DNA from: Candidatus Nanosynbacter colneyensis | Lineage (GTDB): Bacteria; Patescibacteriota; Saccharimonadia; Saccharimonadales; Saccharimonadaceae | Direction: 5' to 3' | NCBI GenBank assembly: GCA_024330325.1 | Contig: JANDWE010000039.1 | Span: forward strand, 1 to 8,007 | DNA: 8,007 nt | Translations under genes and position numbers: made by a program | Notes under the pieces: model-generated | Databases searched by the model: none | Seen by the model: the letters and a program-made list of their open reading frames with translations, nothing else | What the model was told of the DNA's origin: nothing | Shown here: positions 1-5,296 of the stretch, piece after piece | How positions within the stretch are numbered: the first letter of the stretch is position 1 | How the letters are laid out: every line of letters begins with the position of its first letter

Positions 1-241
1 CGTGCATAATAACGTAATAAAGCGGCGGGTGGACATCCGTGGTTGTGATGACGATAATTTCCCTGATCGGCTGTTGAATGATGGCCGCCGTATATCCTTC
101 GTCATGCCAAATGTCGGCTTTTGTTAAATAGGTAAGTCGAACGTTGATGGCTAAGATTAAGATTGGAATTAGCCAAACCCAACCGGGCATTTGATGAAGA
201 AATTCATATAGCTTTTTAAGATATATACGGATTTTTTTCAT
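1..241 (-). CDS. GT-C (GT39-like) membrane glycosyltransferase, N-terminal part
   Basis: Partial gene: 80 codons from an ATG at 241, running off the left edge. The N-terminus is basic (MKKIRIYLKK), followed by a membrane segment at about residues 21-38 (WVWLIPILILAINVRLTY). An IWHDEGYTA motif (Asp47-Glu48) and HPPLYY at 71-76 follow. In GT-C glycosyltransferases of the PMT/ArnT/GT39 type, an acidic pair in the first extracytoplasmic loop followed by a (D)xHPPLYY segment is the family hallmark, and the acidic residue takes part in catalysis with a polyprenyl-phosphate sugar donor. I infer a multi-pass membrane enzyme that transfers a sugar to a protein, lipid or glycan on the outer face; donor and acceptor cannot be told. 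The start lies 3 nt after the gatD stop, so it is probably the third gene of the murT-gatD operon. No Shine-Dalgarno is evident. An alternative start is Met18, but that would drop the basic N-terminus. Confidence 0.75.
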   Translation of the reverse strand, partial: MKKIRIYLKKLYEFLHQMPGWVWLIPILILAINVRLTYLTKADIWHDEGYTAAIIQQPIREIIVITTTDVHPPLYYVIMH

Positions 242-244
242 GAA

Positions 245-967
245 TTATCTGGATAATTTTAACGCTATCTCTTTCGCTTTATTCGCTAAAGTATCGTCAA
301 TTTTTTCCAGCCCCGAATCTGCGCTTACGCCACGTCGCTCTAGTGCTTCGCCAATAAGAAAGTCTGCAATTTGCGGATTTTTGGGTAGAATCGGACCGTG
401 AAGGTAAGTGGCAATAATATTGTTGTAGCGAACACCTTCGTTTGCGTCGATCATATTGTTGCCGGCACCTTTAATAACTTGCCCAAGAGGTTTGGCGGTC
501 TTATCTAAGAAAGTTTGTCCGCTGTGATTTTCATAGCCAACGATATCGCCAAATTCCTGACTTTTAATGACAATGTTACCAATCATCCGCTCGTCGCCAG
601 CAATCGTTTCAATTGGCAGAATGTTAGCGCCAACAATTTCCTCGCCCTTGAGTGTTCGGAAAAACCGACCAAATAATTGGTACATTCCGCAAATCATCAG
701 CATCGGCACGCCGTCTTTTGCTAATTGTCGCAGTTCATCGGCTCGTGCCAGAAGATCATTTTGGATAATCGTCTGCCCAGAATCCTGTCCGCCGCCGCCA
801 ACAAAAATATCAATTTTAGAAAAATCCGTTGAATCGCCTGGATTATGATCGATAATCTCAACTTCAAAGCCGCGTCGTTCTAGCCGTTTTTTCAGGACTA
901 GCGTGTTACCCCAGTCACCATAAAGATTCATATCTCGCGGATAAAGTTGCGCAATTGTTATTTTCAT
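245..967 (-). CDS. gatD: Lipid II isoglutaminyl synthase, glutamine amidotransferase subunit GatD
   Basis: 240-aa class I glutamine amidotransferase of the GatD (CobB/CobQ-like) family. It hydrolyses glutamine and passes ammonia to MurT, which amidates the alpha-carboxyl of D-Glu in the peptidoglycan stem; the complex acts on the lipid-linked precursor at the inner membrane face. The start MKITIAQLYPRDMNLYGDWGN is typical of GatD. The nucleophile elbow is MICGMYQLFG (Cys93) and the catalytic His is His190 in YLHGPILPKN, close to the Cys94/His189 of the Staphylococcus aureus enzyme. Arg127 (GDERMIGN) is in the place of the glutamine-contacting Arg. The usual third triad residue is supplied by MurT. 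Length fits the family. The ATG overlaps the murT stop by one base (TAATG), and GGAGG at 978-982 (minus strand) gives a strong Shine-Dalgarno 10 nt upstream, so translation is coupled to murT. Confidence 0.93.
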   Translation of the reverse strand: MKITIAQLYPRDMNLYGDWGNTLVLKKRLERRGFEVEIIDHNPGDSTDFSKIDIFVGGGGQDSGQTIIQNDLLARADELRQLAKDGVPMLMICGMYQLFGRFFRTLKGEEIVGANILPIETIAGDERMIGNIVIKSQEFGDIVGYENHSGQTFLDKTAKPLGQVIKGAGNNMIDANEGVRYNNIIATYLHGPILPKNPQIADFLIGEALERRGVSADSGLEKIDDTLANKAKEIALKLSR

Positions 968-2229
968 TATGATATTTCCTCCACGTCGGTTTTTTCGCTC
1001 AGCAAGCGACGAATTGTCGTCATGACTGTGTAGCTACAAAAAATCTGTTTTGGCTCATCGGGATTAGTATTAATGAAATCTTCCAGGGCTTTCGAAATAT
1101 TGGTGTCAATTTCCCCAATTGGAATGTCGTCATATTGAAGTCGCAAAGCCATATCGTAAGCGCGCGCACCGCTGATCATCGCTACGGTTTTTAATAGCGA
1201 AAAATCGACGTCCCAGAACCAACTTACATCTCGTCCGTCGGCGTAGTTGTCATTAACAGCGATCATCGTAGCACTATTATTTTTGGCGAACGACAGAAGT
1301 GCCAACCGAAAGCCACTTGGATTTTTCACTAAAATAAGCTCAATTGGCGTACCATTCAGGTAAATCGTTTCGCCACGACCAAACGCCGGCTTTATGTTTT
1401 CCAGTGCAGATAAAATCGTATCGGTAATTTCCGGTCCCGCGATTTGTCGAGCCAGGGCAACCGCTGCCGCCGCATTGAGAAGATTATAAACTCCGGTAAG
1501 TTGCAGATCTACGTCAATTTCTTTATTGTCAATTTGAAAAGTTGCCTGTTGAGTGTTAATTTTTTTCAATAAAACATCAGCTGCCACGCTTTGATTTGCG
1601 ACTGCGGTTCCGTATTTTAGAGTGTCGTCCGTTGGCATCAATTGAAGTAATTCGCTGGTTGTGCCGAAGAAAACTTTTTTAGCCTGAATATGTTCGCTAA
1701 TCTTAAAAATTCGCGGATCGTCGCGGTTGAGAACAACAGTGTCGCTGGTGGCTTCAGCTATTTTTTGAAGCAGTGCGGCTGTATTGTCAATTTCTCCAAA
1801 TCTGTCCAATTGATCGCGCATAACATTCAGAAGCAGGGAAAAGCGCGGACGAACAATTTGTACAAACTTAACCGCCCAAGCCTCGTCCAGCTCCAGAACC
1901 GCAATGTCGGCGTCCAGCTTGCCGCGGATATTAACCTCATCAAGTAGCGCTGCTGCTACGCCTCGGGAAAAATTGCTGCCAGTGCGATTAGTGAAGACTT
2001 TCAGCCCGACTGATTCCAGCAACTCTACGACAATTTTTGTCGTCGTCGTTTTTCCATTCGTTCCGCTGATAATCACCACGCCTTGCGGTAAATCTGCCAA
2101 CGTTCTCTGAATAAATTTTGGGTCAATTTTTTCAATCACCAAACCCGGCAAGGCCGAGCCGCCACCGCGTAATTTAGCGACTTTCTTGACGCTTTTGCCA
2201 ATAATAGTACTAATCATCTGTCTTGCCAT
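967..2229 (-). CDS. murT: Lipid II isoglutaminyl synthase, Mur-ligase-like subunit MurT
   Basis: 420-aa Mur ligase homologue of the MurT family. It activates the D-Glu alpha-carboxyl with ATP and uses ammonia from GatD to make D-isoglutamine in lipid-linked peptidoglycan precursor. Visible in order: P-loop SGTNGKTTTTK (about 55-65), NRTGSNFSRG (81-90), the LELDEAW acidic motif (112-118), NVMRDQLDRFGE (135-146), VYNLLNAAAA (247-256), and a C-terminal DUF1727 domain with NPSGF (303-307) and NDNYADGRDVSWFWDVDF (326-343). The last segment holds the Asp cluster thought to complete the GatD catalytic triad. Odd: characterised MurTs carry a four-Cys zinc ribbon inserted in the central domain, but here the equivalent stretch (about 183-225) has no Cys, and the only Cys of the protein is Cys398. 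The start at 2229 has a perfect TATAAT ending 7 nt before the ATG, so the mRNA is probably leaderless. Confidence 0.93.
   Translation of the reverse strand: MARQMISTIIGKSVKKVAKLRGGGSALPGLVIEKIDPKFIQRTLADLPQGVVIISGTNGKTTTTKIVVELLESVGLKVFTNRTGSNFSRGVAAALLDEVNIRGKLDADIAVLELDEAWAVKFVQIVRPRFSLLLNVMRDQLDRFGEIDNTAALLQKIAEATSDTVVLNRDDPRIFKISEHIQAKKVFFGTTSELLQLMPTDDTLKYGTAVANQSVAADVLLKKINTQQATFQIDNKEIDVDLQLTGVYNLLNAAAAVALARQIAGPEITDTILSALENIKPAFGRGETIYLNGTPIELILVKNPSGFRLALLSFAKNNSATMIAVNDNYADGRDVSWFWDVDFSLLKTVAMISGARAYDMALRLQYDDIPIGEIDTNISKALEDFINTNPDEPKQIFCSYTVMTTIRRLLSEKTDVEEIS
978..982 (-). promoter_or_regulatory. Shine-Dalgarno of gatD
   Basis: GGAGG on the minus strand, inside the end of murT and 10 nt before the gatD ATG. 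It supports the 967 start and coupled translation of the two subunits, which are needed in equal amounts. Confidence 0.75.
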
Positions 2230-2236
2230 ACTGTCT

Positions 2237-2242
2237 ATTATA
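2237..2242 (-). promoter_or_regulatory. murT-gatD promoter -10 box, leaderless
   Basis: Perfect TATAAT on the minus strand, with 7 nt between it and the murT ATG. Transcription starting 7 nt downstream of the box would begin at or one base before the A of ATG. No convincing -35 box is visible (best is TTGTAG at an 18-nt spacing). No ribosome binding site lies between the box and the start codon. Confidence 0.7.
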
Positions 2243-2258
2243 CTCTGTCGGGCTGATG

Positions 2259-2267
2259 TGCTACAAT
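2259..2267 (+). promoter_or_regulatory. Extended -10 promoter of the membrane protein/AAA+ operon, leaderless
   Basis: TGC-TACAAT, an extended -10 (TGn plus hexamer), ends 6 nt before the ATG at 2274, so the mRNA would start at the start codon. No good -35 is seen, as is usual for extended -10 promoters. It is divergent from the murT promoter, with only 19 bp between the two hexamers, so the two polymerases probably cannot bind together. Confidence 0.65.
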
Positions 2268-2273
2268 ATCAAT

Positions 2274-2654
2274 ATGTTTTTGGTGGGTATCTTTCAGTGG
2301 TGGTATGGCAATGGCTTGTTGCAGTATATCCGACAAAGTTTTCTGGGAGTTTTACGAACCGCGGATTTTTTCTCAGTCGGGCTGCTTTTGAAAACCTTAT
2401 TCAATCCGTTTCGCCAGATTTCAGCTGCTCCAGTTGGTGGCGACTTATCTGTGCAGCTATCTGCGTTTTTTGACAAAATGTTCTCGCGGGTAATTGGCGC
2501 GGTGGTGCGCTCCATGGTGATAATTATTGGAATATTGATGATATTGCTACGATTTTTGTGGATGATTTTAGGAATTATTATGTGGCTGGCACTGCCGCTG
2601 ATGCCGTTTATCGGAATTATTTTATGGCAATTGGGAGTTTCTGTATGGAAATAG
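2274..2654 (+). CDS. Small membrane protein co-translated with the AAA+ protein
   Basis: 126-aa protein of no recognised function. The N-terminal third is amphipathic and aromatic (MFLVGIFQWWYGNGLLQYI), followed by a RTADFFSVGLLLKTLFNPFR stretch (28-47) that looks like a conserved family core. Two strongly hydrophobic segments follow at about 74-97 and 99-122 (IIIGILMILLRFLWMILG and neighbours), and a short tail ends in VSVWK. I see no catalytic motif and no cleavable signal peptide. I chose ATG 2274 because the extended -10 TACAAT lies just upstream; the frame is open further up to a TTG at 2223, but that would place the promoter inside the gene. The last 10 nt overlap the start of the AAA+ gene, which argues for a shared membrane complex, perhaps as anchor, adaptor or substrate-receiving partner; that is inference. 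Confidence 0.8.
   Translation: MFLVGIFQWWYGNGLLQYIRQSFLGVLRTADFFSVGLLLKTLFNPFRQISAAPVGGDLSVQLSAFFDKMFSRVIGAVVRSMVIIIGILMILLRFLWMILGIIMWLALPLMPFIGIILWQLGVSVWK
2633..2637 (+). promoter_or_regulatory. Shine-Dalgarno that decides the AAA+ gene start
   Basis: GGGAG, 7 nt before ATG 2645 and inside the end of the upstream gene. It favours 2645 over the longer frame that opens at GTG 2558. Confidence 0.65.
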
Positions 2655-5095
2655 AGCCGAGATTTAATTACGACAGTTTACGAGCTCAGAAGGCGCGATT
2701 TTCTGTAAGGTTCGGCAATGCTTGGCATATCGTGGCGATAGCTGTCGGTATTATGATGGTGCTACTTGGCCTGTGGTCGTTGATTGAACACGGGGCGATT
2801 GGCTGGCTATTATTTGGTCTGAGTGGACCGATGATTATGGTGTCGATTTGGTGGGAAAAAGACCTTAAGACGGCGGAGATTAGTAAAAATCCTAAGACAA
2901 TTGACGATGTGATGGCGGCGGACGTTTTGGGTAAATTGCCGCGCAGGCCGACGCCGATTGATATTGCTGAGGCGATTACAGGCACGCGAGCTGGGCAATT
3001 TTTGGCAGTGCGGCTGGGTTTGACGCCGAATTTCTTGCGCAATATTTCCGTCGACGATCCGGATCGAACGGAGCAGATTTGGAAAGCGGCGATTGAAATT
3101 TGGCAGAGCACGGAAAGTCCGAAGATTACTAGCGCGGTTTTGGCGGCGGCGATAGTAAAACAATTGCCACAGCACGATTCTTTGCTGGCGAATATGAAGA
3201 TCGATTTTCATGATATCGAGGAGGCTATTCGATGGTACGAGCGAATAAAGGCGCTGATTGACCAATATAAAGAGAAGCCGTTAAATACGGGCGGAATTGC
3301 TAGGGATTGGTCTTTTGGTTATACGCCACTGCTGAGTCGATTTGCTCAGAATATTAGCGTCAGTGTATCTGGCGGCGCGTTTACAACTAAGTTGGCTGCG
3401 CACGAGGAATCGCTGGGGCAGATGCTTAAAACGTTTAGTTCTGGCGGGCGGCAGAATATTACGCTGGTTGGTGCTGACGGTGCAGGAAAAAGTACTGTCG
3501 TGTCGGCGTTTGCGGAAATGCTGATTGATGGGCATCGAGGCGTTCCTGGTTCGCTGATGTATCAGCAGGTTTTTATGCTGGACGCGTCGTCGTTGATTAG
3601 TGTGGCGTCGGGTCGCGGGGAATTGGAAAATCTAGTCACGATGATTTTGAACGAAGCTTTTCTGTCGAAAAACGTGATTTTATGTCTGGACAATGCGCAA
3701 TTATTCTTCGAAGAAGGCGTTGGTTCGGTTGACCTGAGTAATGTGTTATTGCCAATTCTGGAGGCAGGCAGACTTAGGACGATTTTAACGATGGACGATC
3801 AGCGATTTTTGCAAATTTCCCAGACTAAGCCGCAGCTTGCTCACGCTTTGAACACAATTGCAATTCAGCCGTCAAATGAACCCGAAACTATGAAAATTAT
3901 GCGCGATCAATTGGTTTTATTTGAGGCGCAGCACAAAGTGACATATATGTATCAGGCGCTGGCGGAGGCGTATCGTGTTGGCGATCGTTATGTTCAGGAC
4001 TTAGTAATGCCAGGTAAGGCGTTGAAAATTTTGGAAGCGGCGGCAAGTTATGCGAGTGGCGGGCTGGTGACCGCGCAATCTGTGGATGACGCGATTGAAA
4101 AGACTCTTGGTATAAAAATTTCGGTAGCATCTTTGAGTGACGAAAAGGAAAAATTGTTAAACTTGGAGTCATTAATTCATCAGCGAATGATCAATCAAAC
4201 GCGAGCCGTGACAGTTGTTTCTGACGCTATTCGCCGCGCGCGCACAGGTGTTAGAAATCAGAATCGACCGATTGGCGCATTCCTATTTCTTGGCCCGACT
4301 GGTGTTGGTAAAACGGAACTTTCTAAAGCTTTGGCGGATGTTTATTTTGGCGGCGAAGGCAATATGATTCGTTTGGATCTGAACGAATTTGTCAGGCCGG
4401 ATGACGTGGCTAGGTTAATTGCGGATGGTTCGCGAGATCCAGGGAGTTTGACCGCTCAAGTTCAGAAGCGTCCGTTTTCTGTTGTGCTTTTGGACGAAAT
4501 TGAAAAAGCCCATCCACAGGTTTTGACGACGCTTTTGCAGCTTTTGGATGAAGGAATACTTCGCGATGAAAATAACCGAGAAATTAGTTTTCGCGATACG
4601 ATTGTGATTGCGACGTCAAATGCTGGCGCGGATAGGATTCGTGAATATATTGAGCGCGGTTATCAATTGGAGCAATTCGAGCAGACATTTATTAACGAGT
4701 TGATTAATGCCAATTTATTCCGCCCAGAGTTTTTGAACCGTTTTGATGAAATTGTTCTGTTCCGTCCGCTAGGAAAAGAGGAATTGTTGCAGGTTGTTGA
4801 TTTGATTTTGGCGGGAGTTAATAAGACTTTGGCGCCGCAAAAAATTCAAGTTGCGGTCGAGGAAGAAGGTAAGAAATTGCTGGTCGAGGCTGGCTATGAT
4901 CCAAGATTGGGAGCTCGTCCGATGCGTCGCGTCGTCCAGCGAGCTGTCGAGAATACCGTCGCCAAGCAAATGCTGGCAGGAACTGTCGCGCCCGGTTCGA
5001 CCACAATTATCACCGCTGATCAAATTCGCCAAATTTTAGGCTCACAATCTGCGCAAATGCCGCTAGGGACTCAGAACCCGCCATTGAATAGCTAA
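2645..5095 (+). CDS. Membrane-anchored ClpA/ClpC-like double AAA+ ATPase with degenerate first module
   Basis: 816-aa Hsp100/Clp-type ATPase. Order: short basic N-terminus, two membrane helices at about 27-45 and 51-69, a helical region at about 84-205 resembling a diverged Clp N domain, first AAA+ module (about 225-480) and second module (about 505-790). Module 1 has Walker A GADGAGKST (276-284), but Walker B reads VILCLDN (Asp349-Asn350) where Asp-Glu is expected, and the RRF arginine-finger site reads HAL (400-402). Module 2 is intact: GPTGVGKT (550-557), LLDEIEKAH (Asp617-Glu618), TSNAGA (658-663), FRPEFLNRFDE (692-702, Arg finger Arg699) and GARPMRR (756-762). No ClpC/ClpB middle domain is inserted after module 1. 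The aromatic pore loops (YRG in module 1, GYVG in module 2) are missing, and I see no clear hydrophobic-Gly-Phe/Leu ClpP-docking tripeptide at 664-690. I infer a cytoplasm-facing membrane remodelling ATPase rather than a soluble ClpP partner. The 10-nt overlap with the upstream gene indicates coupling. Confidence 0.9.
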   Translation: MEIEPRFNYDSLRAQKARFSVRFGNAWHIVAIAVGIMMVLLGLWSLIEHGAIGWLLFGLSGPMIMVSIWWEKDLKTAEISKNPKTIDDVMAADVLGKLPRRPTPIDIAEAITGTRAGQFLAVRLGLTPNFLRNISVDDPDRTEQIWKAAIEIWQSTESPKITSAVLAAAIVKQLPQHDSLLANMKIDFHDIEEAIRWYERIKALIDQYKEKPLNTGGIARDWSFGYTPLLSRFAQNISVSVSGGAFTTKLAAHEESLGQMLKTFSSGGRQNITLVGADGAGKSTVVSAFAEMLIDGHRGVPGSLMYQQVFMLDASSLISVASGRGELENLVTMILNEAFLSKNVILCLDNAQLFFEEGVGSVDLSNVLLPILEAGRLRTILTMDDQRFLQISQTKPQLAHALNTIAIQPSNEPETMKIMRDQLVLFEAQHKVTYMYQALAEAYRVGDRYVQDLVMPGKALKILEAAASYASGGLVTAQSVDDAIEKTLGIKISVASLSDEKEKLLNLESLIHQRMINQTRAVTVVSDAIRRARTGVRNQNRPIGAFLFLGPTGVGKTELSKALADVYFGGEGNMIRLDLNEFVRPDDVARLIADGSRDPGSLTAQVQKRPFSVVLLDEIEKAHPQVLTTLLQLLDEGILRDENNREISFRDTIVIATSNAGADRIREYIERGYQLEQFEQTFINELINANLFRPEFLNRFDEIVLFRPLGKEELLQVVDLILAGVNKTLAPQKIQVAVEEEGKKLLVEAGYDPRLGARPMRRVVQRAVENTVAKQMLAGTVAPGSTTIITADQIRQILGSQSAQMPLGTQNPPLNS

Positions 5096-5125
5096 CTCAG
5101 CCGCTCGACTAGTGTTTTTATGAGT

Positions 5126-5166
5126 GTCATTATAAATAAAAACCCGTCATAATGACGAGCTATTTT
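5126..5166 (+). terminator. Possible terminator of the AAA+ operon (alternative hairpin)
   Basis: GTCATTAT (5126-5133) and ATAATGAC (5149-5156) form a perfect 8-bp inverted repeat with a 15-nt loop, about 30 nt after the AAA+ stop. It is followed by GAGC and a poor U run (TATTTT, 5161-5166), so it is weak as an intrinsic terminator on this strand. Its right arm overlaps the compact hairpin that ends the tRNA transcript, so the two structures exclude each other. Confidence 0.4.
5132..5159 (-). terminator. Intrinsic terminator of tRNA-Arg
   Basis: Minus strand: a 7-bp stem with one G-U pair (CUCGUCA / UGACGGG, 5159-5153 with 5149-5143), loop UUA, then a U-rich tract UUUUUAUUUA. It begins 6 nt after the encoded CCA end of the tRNA, as expected for a single-tRNA transcript. 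Confidence 0.75.
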
Positions 5167-5242
5167 GGTACACCCGGCAAGATTCGAACTTGCGACCCCT
5201 TGGTTCGAAGCCAAGTACTCTAATCCGCTGAGCTACGGGTGC
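5166..5242 (-). tRNA. tRNA-Arg(UCG)
   Basis: 77-nt cloverleaf on the minus strand. The 7-bp acceptor stem is GCACCCG with CGGGTGT (a G-U at 1-72). The D stem is GCTC/GAGT and the anticodon stem CTTGG/CCAAG with loop CTTCGAA, giving anticodon TCG, which reads CGA (Arg). The variable loop has 5 nt, the T stem is GCAAG/CTTGC with loop TTCGAAT, the discriminator is A, and the CCA end is encoded. It has its own promoter just upstream and an intrinsic terminator just downstream, and lies between convergently and divergently oriented protein genes. Confidence 0.95.
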
Positions 5243-5252
5243 GTATGAAGTT

Positions 5253-5280
5253 ATTATATCATAGATGACGGCCGAGTAAA
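5253..5280 (-). promoter_or_regulatory. Promoter of tRNA-Arg
   Basis: Minus strand: TGA-TATAAT extended -10 (hexamer 5258-5253) and TTTACT as a -35 (5280-5275; 4 of 6 match TTGACA) with a 16-nt spacer. The predicted start is about 4 nt before the mature tRNA 5' end. The -35 lies only 4 bp from the divergent murB -10, so the two promoters share DNA. Confidence 0.7.
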
Positions 5281-5281
5281 A

Positions 5282-5290
5282 TGATATACT
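5282..5290 (+). promoter_or_regulatory. Extended -10 promoter of murB, leaderless
   Basis: TGA-TATACT, an extended -10, ends 6 nt before the murB ATG at 5297. The predicted transcription start is the start codon itself. No Shine-Dalgarno is seen. Confidence 0.65.
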
Positions 5291-5296
5291 ATATGC

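Noticed and set aside
567..848. Plus-strand frame of 93 codons opposite gatD
   Set aside because: Mirror of conserved gatD sequence, including its catalytic region; no sign of independent coding.
2223..2273. TTG start of the small membrane protein at 2223
   Set aside because: It would run through both divergent promoters and into murT; the ATG at 2274 fits the promoter spacing.
2558..2644. 29-codon N-terminal extension of the AAA+ protein from GTG 2558
   Set aside because: It lies within the upstream membrane protein gene, has no Shine-Dalgarno and reads as a shadow of that gene; ATG 2645 has GGGAG at 7 nt.
2686..3265. Antisense frames of 141 and 151 codons opposite the AAA+ gene
   Set aside because: Low-complexity translations rich in Arg/Ser/Ile with no motif, lying opposite a clearly coding gene.
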